A DNA stretch of 64,000 nucleotides, taken from positions 434,001 to 498,000 of the forward strand of contig NZ_JAYWTM010000004.1 in NCBI RefSeq assembly GCF_036016195.1, given 5' to 3'. This document shows, piece after piece, positions 1 to 7,890 of this stretch (the stretch's first letter is position 1; every line of letters begins with the position of its first letter). The position numbers were made by a program, and so were the translations under genes. Origin of the DNA: Brenneria populi (lineage in GTDB: Bacteria > Pseudomonadota > Gammaproteobacteria > Enterobacterales > Enterobacteriaceae). A model generated the notes under the pieces. The model was not told where the DNA came from and did no database searches. It worked only from the letters and a program-made list of their open reading frames with translations.

Positions 1-678
1 CTTGCCTATACCAAAGTTATCGCCCCGATCTCCGGCCGCGTGGGCAAATCCACGGTGACCGAAGGCGCGCTGGTTTCCAGCGGTCAAGCCACCGCGTTAA
101 CCACGGTACAGCAGCTCGATCCGATTTACGTCGATGTAACCCAGTCAAGCAACGATTTCCTGCGGCTGAAAAAAGAGCTGGAAAACGGCACGCTGAAACA
201 GAGCGAAGGCAAGGCTAACGTCCGCCTGCTGTTGGAAAACGGTGCCGAATATGCTCAGCCGGGCACGCTGGAATTTTCCGACGTCACCGTAGACGAAACG
301 ACCGGCTCTATTACCCTGCGGGCTATTTTCCCCAATCCGCAGCATGACCTTTTACCCGGCATGTTCGTCCGCGCCCGTCTGGATTCCGGCGTGCAGAACG
401 ACGCGCTGCTGGTTCCGCAAATGGGCATTACCCGTAATGCGCGTGGAGAGGCAACCGCAATGGTCATCGGCGAAGGCGATAAGGTCGAGGTGCGCAACGT
501 GACCACATCGCAAGCGGTCGGCAATAAATGGCTGGTCGTCGACGGTTTGAAAGCGGGCGATCGCATCATCGTCACCGGTTTGCAAAAAATTAAGCCTGGC
601 ATACCGGTAACAGGCAAAGAAGTCGCTCAAGAGAACGAGCAGCCCCAGCAATCGCAGACTGAACCCGCGAAGTCTTAA
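1..678 (+). CDS. acrA: AcrA, multidrug efflux periplasmic adaptor (3' part)
   Basis: The reading frame is open from base 1 and enters mid-protein, so only the last 225 residues are present; the family is near 397 residues. The first visible residues (LAYTKVIAPISGRVGKS) belong to the lipoyl/beta-barrel part of membrane fusion proteins, followed by the beta-barrel and membrane-proximal domains. AcrA is a lipid-anchored periplasmic adaptor joining the inner-membrane pump AcrB to the TolC channel. The lipobox and N-terminus lie outside the window. acrB starts 16 bases downstream on the same strand, the usual acrAB operon. Family identity is secure; the upstream repressor gene cannot be seen. Confidence 0.97.
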   Translation, partial: LAYTKVIAPISGRVGKSTVTEGALVSSGQATALTTVQQLDPIYVDVTQSSNDFLRLKKELENGTLKQSEGKANVRLLLENGAEYAQPGTLEFSDVTVDETTGSITLRAIFPNPQHDLLPGMFVRARLDSGVQNDALLVPQMGITRNARGEATAMVIGEGDKVEVRNVTTSQAVGNKWLVVDGLKAGDRIIVTGLQKIKPGIPVTGKEVAQENEQPQQSQTEPAKS

Positions 679-694
679 CAGGAGCCGGTAATTC

Positions 695-3600
695 ATGGCT
701 AAGTTTTTTATAGATAGACCCATTTTTGCATGGGTAATCGCCATTGTGGTGATGTTGGCCGGCGCGCTGTCGATTGTGCAATTGCCTATCGCGCAATATC
801 CGACAATCGCGCCTCCGGCAATCGAAATTACGGCAACCTACCCGGGTGCGGATGCGTCAACGCTGCAGGACTCCGTGACGCAGGTTATCGAACAAAATAT
901 GAACGGCATCGATAATCTGATGTATATGTCGTCCAGCAGCGACTCATCGGGTACGGTTCAGATTACGCTGACCTTTGAGGCGGGAACCAACCCCGATATT
1001 GCCCAGGTTCAGGTACAGAACAAACTTCAGTTGGCGACGCCGTTGCTGCCGCAGGAAGTTCAACAGCAAGGCGTGCAGGTTCAGAAGTCGAGCAGCAGCT
1101 TTTTGATGGTGGCCGCCTTCATCAGCAGCAGTAGCGAAATGACGCAGCAGGATATCGCCGACTATGTGGCCGCCAATGTGCAAGACCCGATCAGCCGTAC
1201 CAACGGCGTCGGTGATGTGCAGCTCTTCGGCGCGCAATATGCCATGCGTATCTGGCTGGATCCGAACAAACTGAATAACTATCAGTTGACGACCGGCGAC
1301 GTGACTACCGCCATCACGGTACAAAATAACCAGATTGCCTCCGGTCAGCTTGGCGGAACGCCGCCGGTCGCCGGGCAGCAGTTGAACGCCTCGATCATCG
1401 CGCAAACGCGGCTGAAATCGCCGGAAGAGTTCTCCCAAATTCTCCTGAAGGTGAACGCAGACGGTTCGCAGGTACGCCTGAAAGATGTGGCGCGCGTCGA
1501 GCTCGGCGCGGAAAGTTATGACGTTATCGCCCGCTATAACGGCCAGCCGGCGGCCGGTATCGGGATTAAGCTGGCGACCGGCGCCAACGCGTTGGATACC
1601 GCTTCGGCGGTGAAAAGCGAGTTATCCCGGTTGCAAGAGTTTTTCCCTAGCGGGCTGAGCGTGGTTTACCCCTACGACACGACGCCATTCGTTAAAATCT
1701 CCATTAACGAGGTGGTGAAAACGCTGATAGAAGCTATCGTGCTGGTATTCCTGGTGATGTACCTCTTCCTGCAGAACTTCCGCGCGACGCTGATTCCAAC
1801 CATCGCCGTGCCTGTCGTGCTGCTGGGTACTTTCGCCATCATTGCGGCTTTCGGTTACTCCATCAACACCCTGACCATGTTTGGGATGGTGCTCGCCATC
1901 GGCCTATTGGTGGATGACGCCATCGTGGTGGTGGAGAACGTCGAGCGCGTAATGGTGGAGGACGGGCTTCCGCCTAAAGAGGCCACCAAAAAATCGATGG
2001 AGCAGATACAGGGCGCCCTGGTCGGGATAGCGCTGGTTCTCTCTGCGGTGTTTGTGCCGATGGCCTTTACCGGCGGTTCAACCGGCGCCATTTACCGTCA
2101 GTTCTCCATCACCATCGTTTCCGCGATGGCGCTCTCGGTCATGGTCGCCTTGATTTTAACCCCGGCGCTTTGCGCCACGCTGTTAAAACCGATCGCCAAG
2201 GGCGACCACGGCGAGAAAAAAGGGTTCTTCGGCTGGTTTAACCGGCTGTTTGAGAAGAGTACGCACCACTACACCGACAGCATCGCCAACATTCTGCGCA
2301 GCACGGGCCGATATCTGGTGGTCTATCTGCTGATTGTCGTCGGACTGGCGTTTCTGTTCACGCGTTTGCCCAGTTCCTTCCTGCCCGAAGAGGATCAGGG
2401 GGTTCTGCTCAATCTCGTGCAGCTCCCCGCCGGGGCGACACAGGAAAATACGCAGAAAGTGTTGGATACGTTGACCAAACATTATCTGGAAAATGAGAAA
2501 AATACCGTCAACTCGGTCTTTACCGTCAATGGCTTCGGCTTCTCAGGCCGCGGACAGAACGCCGGTCTGGCGTTCGCCAGTCTGAAAGACTGGAGTGAGC
2601 GCGAAGGCTCCGAAAACAAAGTCGCCGCTATCGCCGCTCGCGCCAACGCCGCTTTTAGCAAGATTAAAGAGGGTATTGTTATCGCGACCAACGTTCCGGC
2701 GATTATCGAATTGGGAACGGCGACAGGTTTTGACTTCCAGTTAATCGATCAGGCTAACCTTGGGCATGAAAAACTGACCCAGGCGCGTAATCAACTGTTG
2801 GGCATGGCTGCGCAGCGGCCGGATATGCTGGTTCAGGTTCGCCCGAACGGTCTGGAAGATACCCCGCAGTTCCGGCTTGATATCGACCATGAAAAAGCAC
2901 AGGCGCTGGGCGTCTCGCTGTCGGATATCAATGCCACGCTGGCAACGGTGCTGGGCGGAACCTATGTAAACGACTTTACCGACCGCGGCCGGGTGAAGAA
3001 AGTGTACGTGCAGGGGGATGCGAAGTTCCGCATGCTGCCAGACGACATTAAAAACTGGTATGTCCGCGGCAGCAGCGGACAAATGGTGCCCTTCTCTTCC
3101 TTCACACAAAGTCACTGGGAATACGGCTCTCCGCGTCTGGAGCGCTATAACGGCCAGCCCTCCATGCAGATACAGGGCGAGGCGGCGCCGGGCAAAAGTA
3201 CCGGTGAAGCCATGGCGCTGATGGAAGAGTTTGTCACCAAGTTACCGACAGGCATTGGCTACGAATGGACGGGGATGTCCTATCAGGAACGGCTATCCGG
3301 CAACCAGGCTCCGGCCTTGTACACGATATCCCTGATTGTGGTTTTCCTATGTCTGGCGGCTCTGTACGAAAGCTGGTCGATTCCCTTCTCGGTTATGCTG
3401 GTCGTACCTTTGGGTATTCTGGGGGCCGTGGTTGCCGCATCCATGCGCGGCCTGGAAAACGACGTCTACTTTAAGGTCGGTCTGCTGACGACCATAGGGC
3501 TATCGGCGAAAAACGCCATACTGATAGTCGAATTCGCCAAGGACCTGATGGAAAAAGAGGGTAAGGGTTTGATTGAGGCGACGCTGGATGCGGTACGTAT

Positions 3601-3829
3601 GCGTTTACGCCCAATTCTAATGACCTCTCTTGCCTTTATCCTCGGGGTCGTGCCGCTGGTTATCAGCACCGGCGCAGGTTCCGGCGCGCAGAACGCAGTA
3701 GGTACTGGCGTTATGGGGGGGATGATTACCGCCACCGTATTGGCTATTTTCTTCGTGCCCGTGTTCTTCGTGGTGGTTCGCCGCCGCTTTAGTAAGAAAC
3801 ATGAAGAAACAGAGTCTCACCATCAGTAG
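695..3829 (+). CDS. acrB: AcrB, RND multidrug efflux pump
   Basis: Inner-membrane proton/drug antiporter of 1044 residues, about the length of E. coli AcrB, exporting dyes, detergents, bile salts and antibiotics through AcrA-TolC. The start follows an AGGAGCC ribosome site. The RND proton-relay residues are visible: the Asp-Asp pair in GLLVDDAIVVVENV near residue 407 (TM4) and the Lys in LSAKNAILIVEFAK near 940 (TM10). Two large periplasmic loops separate TM1-2 and TM7-8, as expected of the family. It is cotranscribed with acrA and followed by a hairpin terminator. In plant-associated enterobacteria this pump usually handles plant phenolics, which is an inference here. Confidence 0.98.
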   Translation: MAKFFIDRPIFAWVIAIVVMLAGALSIVQLPIAQYPTIAPPAIEITATYPGADASTLQDSVTQVIEQNMNGIDNLMYMSSSSDSSGTVQITLTFEAGTNPDIAQVQVQNKLQLATPLLPQEVQQQGVQVQKSSSSFLMVAAFISSSSEMTQQDIADYVAANVQDPISRTNGVGDVQLFGAQYAMRIWLDPNKLNNYQLTTGDVTTAITVQNNQIASGQLGGTPPVAGQQLNASIIAQTRLKSPEEFSQILLKVNADGSQVRLKDVARVELGAESYDVIARYNGQPAAGIGIKLATGANALDTASAVKSELSRLQEFFPSGLSVVYPYDTTPFVKISINEVVKTLIEAIVLVFLVMYLFLQNFRATLIPTIAVPVVLLGTFAIIAAFGYSINTLTMFGMVLAIGLLVDDAIVVVENVERVMVEDGLPPKEATKKSMEQIQGALVGIALVLSAVFVPMAFTGGSTGAIYRQFSITIVSAMALSVMVALILTPALCATLLKPIAKGDHGEKKGFFGWFNRLFEKSTHHYTDSIANILRSTGRYLVVYLLIVVGLAFLFTRLPSSFLPEEDQGVLLNLVQLPAGATQENTQKVLDTLTKHYLENEKNTVNSVFTVNGFGFSGRGQNAGLAFASLKDWSEREGSENKVAAIAARANAAFSKIKEGIVIATNVPAIIELGTATGFDFQLIDQANLGHEKLTQARNQLLGMAAQRPDMLVQVRPNGLEDTPQFRLDIDHEKAQALGVSLSDINATLATVLGGTYVNDFTDRGRVKKVYVQGDAKFRMLPDDIKNWYVRGSSGQMVPFSSFTQSHWEYGSPRLERYNGQPSMQIQGEAAPGKSTGEAMALMEEFVTKLPTGIGYEWTGMSYQERLSGNQAPALYTISLIVVFLCLAALYESWSIPFSVMLVVPLGILGAVVAASMRGLENDVYFKVGLLTTIGLSAKNAILIVEFAKDLMEKEGKGLIEATLDAVRMRLRPILMTSLAFILGVVPLVISTGAGSGAQNAVGTGVMGGMITATVLAIFFVPVFFVVVRRRFSKKHEETESHHQ

Positions 3830-3855
3830 TTAGCACCCCGATACCGCGCTTCTTC

Positions 3856-3880
3856 AAAGGCCGCGCTTGCGGCCTTTTTT
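3856..3880 (+). terminator. Rho-independent terminator of acrAB
   Basis: The stem AAGGCCGC/GCGGCCTT with a short GCTT-type loop runs straight into a T tract, 27 bases after the acrB stop codon. Confidence 0.85.
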
Positions 3881-3999
3881 ATTCCCTCCCCTCATTACTT
3901 TTTCATCCTGTTATTTCCGCAGGCCGAATTTCATATATGGACACCCATATCCTTACAAATACAAAGGTTGATTGAGGAAATGAAAAAGCGCAATATATA

Positions 4000-4017
4000 G
4001 TTATGTTATAACATAAC
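4000..4017. promoter_or_regulatory. Zur-box-like operator upstream of ykgM
   Basis: GTTATGTTATAACATAAC is a perfect 18-bp palindrome ending 18 bases before the ykgM start. Its core ATGTTATAACAT matches the gamma-proteobacterial Zur operator consensus (zinc uptake repressor). Zur is known to repress ykgM in E. coli, so position and sequence agree. Binding is inferred. Confidence 0.85.
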
Positions 4018-4035
4018 AAATAAAGCGAGAGAAAT

Positions 4036-4284
4036 ATGAAAACAGGCATCCATCCAGATTATCGGACGGTGGTATTTCACGATACCAGCGCCGATACGTA
4101 CTATAGAATCGGCTCAACCATCAAAACCGATCGCGCCATCGAACTGGACGGCGTCAGCTACCCCTACGTCACCGTTGACGTCTCCTCCGCCTCCCACCCT
4201 TACTATACCGGGAAGCAGAAAGAGTACGCCAAAGAGGGCAGCACCGCGCGTTTCCAGCAGCGCTTTGGCAAATTTTTCAAATAA
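4036..4284 (+). CDS. rpmE2: 50S ribosomal protein L31 type B (zinc-independent)
   Basis: An 82-residue protein beginning MKTGIHPDYR, recognised as YkgM/RpmE2, the paralogue that replaces zinc-binding L31 (RpmE) under zinc limitation. It contains no cysteine at all, so the CxxC zinc ligands of the type A protein are absent, as expected of type B. A GAGAGAAAT ribosome site lies before the ATG and a palindromic Zur operator overlaps the promoter area. The L36-type B gene follows 199 bases downstream, a wider gap than the tight spacing usual for this pair. Swapping L31 copies lets the cell release zinc from ribosomes; that role is known for the family. Confidence 0.95.
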   Translation: MKTGIHPDYRTVVFHDTSADTYYRIGSTIKTDRAIELDGVSYPYVTVDVSSASHPYYTGKQKEYAKEGSTARFQQRFGKFFK

Positions 4285-4483
4285 TACGCCGATAGCTTTC
4301 AACGCTGCGCTGCCGCCTGACGCAAACCACGCCAAGCCAGGCGCCAAAAGCACGCGAAAACGGAAATGACGCATTTGCCTGAAGCCGACGCCGGCGTGCA
4401 GCTACCGCGCCGCCGAGGGCAAATGTCATGAAAGATCTCTATCGCCGTAACCAGACAGATGACAGCTAAAGAGGAATATCCAG

Positions 4484-4627
4484 ATGCAGGTACTTAGCTC
4501 CTTACGATCGGCCAAAAATCGTCATAAAGACTGCGTAGTCGTACGCCGTCGCGGGCGTATCTATGTGATATGCAAAACCAACCCGCGCTTTAAAGCGGTG
4601 CAAGGCAGGAAAAAGAAGAAGGGGTAA
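4484..4627 (+). CDS. rpmJ2: 50S ribosomal protein L36 type B
   Basis: A 47-residue basic protein (MQVLSSLRSAKNRHKDC...) with a lysine-rich tail, recognised as YkgO/RpmJ2. It keeps two cysteines (17 and 30) but lacks the first CxxC and the histidine of zinc-binding L36, consistent with the zinc-independent paralogue. GAGGAAT precedes the ATG by a normal distance. It is too short to stand out by length, but the family match and its place after rpmE2 make it a real gene. It is probably read from the same Zur-controlled promoter, unless the 199-base gap contains another. A strong terminator follows. Confidence 0.93.
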   Translation: MQVLSSLRSAKNRHKDCVVVRRRGRIYVICKTNPRFKAVQGRKKKKG

Positions 4628-4650
4628 CCTTTTCCGTAACAATCTTCTAC

Positions 4651-4684
4651 AGCTCTGTTATATATGTAACAGAGCTTTTTTGTT
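4651..4684 (+). terminator. Terminator after rpmE2-rpmJ2
   Basis: AGCTCTGTTA and TAACAGAGCT form a 10-bp stem around a short AT loop, followed by TTTTTTGTTTTT. Confidence 0.9.
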
Positions 4685-5033
4685 TTTCAAATAAAAACAA
4701 TAGGATAAAAAACACTCCGTTGATACATATCTTTACACTACCCCTACCTCGCCCCCTTTCTTAAGTTATGAAATCATCGCCTATATACAAATTAATTTAA
4801 TAGGCTAATATTATGGTTATTCCGAAACTATTCCGCTGTTAGAATTTTTGTGATTTAATCCCGATAAATAGCGTCGAAAACCTTATCTAATGTCCGCGAA
4901 TCTTCCCGACTCTTTTGCTATAGTTATATACGGAATGGCCCGATACGTATCAAAATGGCATAATGTAAGCGTCCCTTGTTTTCATTAAAATGGAAAGATA
5001 CTCTGTCGACATCAAGCGGGAGGTGTAAAACCA

Positions 5034-5087
5034 TTGTGGACTGAATTGTGGTTGTTTACAGCCAGCGCGCCGAGCGCTCGCGTGTAG
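5034..5087 (+). CDS. Possible 17-codon leader ORF upstream of tomB
   Basis: TTG-initiated reading frame encoding 17 residues (starting LWTELWLFTASAPSARV if TTG is read literally). A strong GGGAGG sits 10 bases before the TTG. It ends six bases before the ATG of a second short frame, and tomB follows at 5201. No function is recognised. The good ribosome site is the main support; the non-ATG start and small size weaken the case. It may be a leader peptide in the long 5' region of tomB-hha, or chance. Confidence 0.3.
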   Translation: MWTELWLFTASAPSARV

Positions 5088-5092
5088 GCATC

Positions 5093-5179
5093 ATGATTGT
5101 AGAAACATGGTTAAGGCTATTCTCTTATGAGTTTGTCAGTCTGCTGTTGCCAAGAGTTAACCTCAGTAGCACTGAATAA
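5093..5179 (+). CDS. Possible 28-residue small protein upstream of tomB
   Basis: ATG-initiated frame of 28 codons (MIVETWLRLFSYEFV...) ending 21 bases before the tomB start. A weak TAGG lies four bases before the ATG. The sequence is hydrophobic and aromatic-rich in its first half with no recognised domain. It could be a small membrane-associated protein or a translational leader coupled to tomB. Evidence is limited to position and an intact frame. Confidence 0.3.
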   Translation: MIVETWLRLFSYEFVSLLLPRVNLSSTE

Positions 5180-5200
5180 CGGCTTAACGGAGGGATTGAT

Positions 5201-5569
5201 ATGGATGAGTACACTCCTAAACATTATGATATTGCCCAACTCAGATTCTTATGTGAGAATCTATGCGACGAAAGCATAGCAACGTTAGGCGATAGCAGCC
5301 ATGGCTGGGTCAATGACCCGACATCTGCGATCAATCTCCAATTAAATGAACTTATTGAGCATATCGCTACATTTATTCTCACATTTAAAATAAAATATCC
5401 TGACGATAGTGAACTTTCTCAGCGGGTCGAAAAGTATTTAGATGACACCTATGTGTTGTTTAGCAACTACGGTATCAATGATGCTGAATTGCGCGGATGG
5501 AAGAAATCTAAAGAAAGATTATTCGGAATGTTCTCAGAACCGGGTATCTGTACGCCCGCTAAAACTTAA
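5201..5569 (+). CDS. tomB: TomB, Hha toxicity modulator (antitoxin-like)
   Basis: A 122-residue acidic protein recognised as TomB (YbaJ), partner and attenuator of Hha. The start follows a GGAGGG ribosome site, and hha begins 58 bases after the stop, the conserved tomB-hha order. In E. coli the pair influences biofilm formation, conjugation and fimbriae; TomB is reported to oxidise or destabilise Hha, acting like an antitoxin. The conserved stretch around CENLCDESIATLGDS is present. A long gene-poor leader (over 500 bases from the previous terminator) precedes it, with two candidate short ORFs. Function is taken from the family. Confidence 0.95.
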   Translation: MDEYTPKHYDIAQLRFLCENLCDESIATLGDSSHGWVNDPTSAINLQLNELIEHIATFILTFKIKYPDDSELSQRVEKYLDDTYVLFSNYGINDAELRGWKKSKERLFGMFSEPGICTPAKT

Positions 5570-5627
5570 GCAATAATTTATCTTATATATTTATTAACCA
5601 CCAGGTACTGTTAGCATAAAGGCCAAC

Positions 5628-5831
5628 ATGAAAAAAATCGATTATTTGATGCGTTTGCGTAAATGCACCACCATAGACACGCTGGAACGTGTTATTGAGA
5701 AAAACAAGTATGAACTCTCCAATGACGAACTGGAGATGTTCTATTCCGCAGCGGATCACCGTCTGGCAGAGCTGACGATGAACAAACTTTATGACAAGGT
5801 TCCTACCGCGGTATGGAAATACGTCCGTTAA
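5628..5831 (+). CDS. hha: Hha, hemolysin expression modulator / H-NS partner
   Basis: A 67-residue protein beginning MKKIDYLMRLRKC, the Hha/YmoA family at normal length. Hha lacks a DNA-binding domain and acts by binding the N-terminal domain of H-NS, strengthening silencing of horizontally acquired, temperature- and osmolarity-controlled genes. The helical core with the conserved acidic and Tyr/Arg residues (FYSAADHRLAEL, VWKYVR end) is complete. It is downstream of tomB on the same strand and followed by a hairpin terminator, so the two probably form an operon. Confidence 0.97.
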   Translation: MKKIDYLMRLRKCTTIDTLERVIEKNKYELSNDELEMFYSAADHRLAELTMNKLYDKVPTAVWKYVR

Positions 5832-5879
5832 TTCTTCTACGCAAGGTATACAGGCGTTGATATAAATTAGACTCATTGT

Positions 5880-5909
5880 GCCGATGTCATTATCGGCCTT
5901 TGTTTTTTA
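5880..5909 (+). terminator. Terminator of tomB-hha
   Basis: The GCCGAT/ATCGGC stem with GTCATT loop is followed by CTTTGTTTTTTAT, 48 bases after the hha stop. Confidence 0.85.
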
Positions 5910-6059
5910 TTGTCTTTTTAACGTATTAATAAAACAACAGTTGTAACAAAGTGTATTTCATATAATGTAAATAATTAGAATACTGAGTTTTTAAAAATAG
6001 CTAATCCGCTATCATCTATCTCCCCTTAGCAATATCGTTAAAAACCCATTAAAGTAATT

Positions 6060-6197
6060 ATGGTTATTCCATCCCGCCTTATACCCGGTGAGTTGTTGCG
6101 TAGAGATATCCTACACGCGTTAATCGAAGCGTTATCCAGACCCCAAAGTTATCGGCCCACGGCCATAGCCAACGATTATCGCTCCTTGAGCAAATGA
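6060..6197 (+). CDS. Possible 45-residue hypothetical protein
   Basis: Open frame of 45 codons (MVIPSRLIPGELLRRDILH...) in the otherwise gene-free stretch between hha and ffs. It has a plausible helical segment and a fair share of charged residues but only a weak upstream AAAG in place of a ribosome site. I do not recognise a family. The rest of the 5910-6338 interval shows nothing else that I can support apart from the 3' flank of the minus-strand ffs gene. Confidence 0.25.
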   Translation: MVIPSRLIPGELLRRDILHALIEALSRPQSYRPTAIANDYRSLSK

Positions 6198-6338
6198 GGA
6201 AGCCGGCATTGCAGAATGCGAAAATGAGAGGGCAACCGCGCATATGGAAAGTTACGTCTCGGCAACGTCAGGTTTGAGCGATAGGAGGATATCCAGGCGC
6301 TTTTTTGCATAGGAAACGGGGAATTCGCAGGAAGAAAT

Positions 6339-6452
6339 GGGTGGGGGCCCTGCCAGCTGCATCCCGGCACACGCATTTCCTGCTGCGGCTGCTTCCTTCC
6401 GGACCTGACCGAGTTCACAAGATAGCGTTGCGGGAGAACCGACAGGGCCCCC
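6339..6452 (-). ncRNA. ffs: 4.5S RNA (signal recognition particle RNA)
   Basis: Read on the minus strand, the 114-base sequence starts GGGGGCCCTGTCGG and ends GGCAGGGCCCCCACCC, so the two ends pair into the long SRP rod. The apical domain carries the invariant GTCAGGTCCGGAAGGAAGC segment with the GGAA tetraloop and asymmetric loop that bind Ffh. Length equals E. coli 4.5S RNA. It works with Ffh and FtsY in cotranslational targeting of inner-membrane proteins to the Sec and YidC machinery. The gene lies beside atl, as in E. coli. Confidence 0.98.
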
Positions 6453-6606
6453 ATTGACAGCTCTAATTAAATATTCATTATCATAGAGCGGTGGGCATTA
6501 TGGGTGATGGGCAATTCAATTGCAAGCTAACACACGCCAACCGTTGTTTTCTTACCCAGCATAAGATACCACTACCGATTGACATACAAAATACAAGGCT
6601 CTGTTG

Positions 6607-6927
6607 ATGACAGGAGAAATGGACGGATTTCAACAACGCGTTTTTCAGATTGTGGCCGCAATCCCCTACGGGAAAATAGCGACCTATGGAGACGTAGCGC
6701 TAATGGCCGGCTCCCCTCGCGCCGCGAGGCAAGTTGGCGGCGTCCTGAAACGTTTACCCAAAGGCAGCAAGCTCCCTTGGCATCGGGTCATCAACCGAAA
6801 AGGTGAAATATCCCTTATCGGCGGCGACCATCAGCGTCAAAAGTCAGCGTTGCAGGCCGAGGGGGTTATCTTTAACCGACATGGAAAGATCGATCTCGCG
6901 ACCTTTCGCTGGCGGTACGTGCCATGA
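6607..6927 (+). CDS. atl: Alkyltransferase-like DNA-binding protein Atl
   Basis: A 106-residue homologue of the O6-alkylguanine transferase C-terminal domain. The active-site PCHRV of true transferases reads PWHRV here (Trp near residue 58), the hallmark of Atl (YbaZ) proteins. These bind O6-alkylguanine without repairing it and hand the lesion to nucleotide excision repair. The helix-turn-helix and arginine finger region (GSPRAARQVGGVLKRLP) is intact. The ATG at 6607 is preferred over the adjoining TTG and over the ATG at 6619, which sits almost on its AGGAG. It is convergent with ybaY, 26 bases between stops. Confidence 0.93.
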   Translation: MTGEMDGFQQRVFQIVAAIPYGKIATYGDVALMAGSPRAARQVGGVLKRLPKGSKLPWHRVINRKGEISLIGGDHQRQKSALQAEGVIFNRHGKIDLATFRWRYVP

Positions 6928-6953
6928 CATCATGGCACGCGCTACGTATACCG

Positions 6954-7508
6954 CTACTGAAAGGGTTGTACCGGTTGCGATGACGGCAGCATTTTTGACG
7001 GCGCAGGCGCCGAAGCTTCTGTTCTATGCACCGGTAACGGCACGGACTCAACGGGAACCAGAACCAGATCGGCATGATTCACGCCATTGACCACCGCGGG
7101 TAAAACATTTTCCGTCACCATGACCACTCTGTTGTTTATCGCAATTGCCGCGCTGAGTAAGATGCGGGCATGAGGCTGAATATCAGCCGGGTTATACGGC
7201 AACGTAAACGCGAAGGGCGCCTGCTTCCCTTCGGTGCGGGTCACACGCTGGCCGATGACTTTTGAAGGCGCGTCTGACAATGACGCGTCGGATAACGTGA
7301 CCGTCAATACCGCATCGGCCGGTAAGGCAATGCGCTGACGAATATTCACCGTTCCGCTGACGGCAGGCAATGCCAGCACGGGGCGTTGCCCCGAGGCGGC
7401 GGCTACCGGCGTCCCGGTCTCAGGAGAAACGCCCTGATTCCCCTTCTCCACGCAGGCGGTCAGAGCCATCGATAACGTTACATAGCCTAAAGTATGCCAA
7501 AATTTCAT
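6954..7508 (-). CDS. ybaY: YbaY family lipoprotein
   Basis: A 184-residue protein with a short signal peptide ending in a lipobox (MALTAC, Cys near residue 19), so it should be an outer- or inner-membrane lipoprotein. The central region (SGTVNIRQRIALPADAVLTV, with DASLSDAPSKV) is the YbaY/glycoprotein-polysaccharide metabolism domain, a beta-sandwich of unknown biochemical role. The C-terminal tail is proline- and serine-rich and less conserved. The GGAGAC upstream region supports the start. Its role is not established in any species I know of; it is only a recognised family. Confidence 0.9.
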   Translation of the reverse strand: MKFWHTLGYVTLSMALTACVEKGNQGVSPETGTPVAAASGQRPVLALPAVSGTVNIRQRIALPADAVLTVTLSDASLSDAPSKVIGQRVTRTEGKQAPFAFTLPYNPADIQPHARILLSAAIAINNRVVMVTENVLPAVVNGVNHADLVLVPVESVPLPVHRTEASAPAPSKMLPSSQPVQPFQ

Positions 7509-7689
7509 TTCGGTCAGTCTCCTTTGTTATTGCCAGACTGCCGGCATCAGAAAAACCGGCGTTCGCTTATCCCGATACATTTCGAAGTGCGGAAAGCCCA
7601 GATGCCAGCAACTTGAAAAATGAAAGGGTATAAATAGTATGGGTCACGAATAGAATAGTTGGTGGTGCAAGATTCTGATATTTTCCTGA

Positions 7690-7818
7690 TATACCCTAAA
7701 ATAATTCGAGCTGCGGAATAAAAACGCCGAACGCGTTTTCCCACAGCGCTTGGTGAGCCCCATGGATGGGCGGGCAATCCAAACAACGCCCATGCGACTT
7801 AAATCATGGCGGGAATAA
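7690..7818. repeat. Composite ERIC-like element
   Basis: About 129 bp. The left end TATACCCTAAAATAATTCGA and right end (CCATGCGACTTAAATCATGGCGGGAATA) resemble the termini of enterobacterial ERIC elements. The centre is not the standard ERIC core; it holds a hairpin AAAAACGC-CGAAC-GCGTTTT (7720-7739) and a GAGCCCCATGGATGGGCGGG module shared with other copies here. It lies in the 382-base ybaY-tesB interval, which shows no gene. Confidence 0.7.
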
Positions 7819-7890
7819 AATGGCTAAACCTACTGACGTCACCCCGCTAGCCCTTAAGTTAAACCACGCTTAACCCATGAGGCCGATACC

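Noticed and set aside
6339..6454. Protein-coding frame across the ffs region (6176-6454, minus)
   Set aside because: The sequence is the 4.5S RNA with its conserved apical loop; the frame is incidental.
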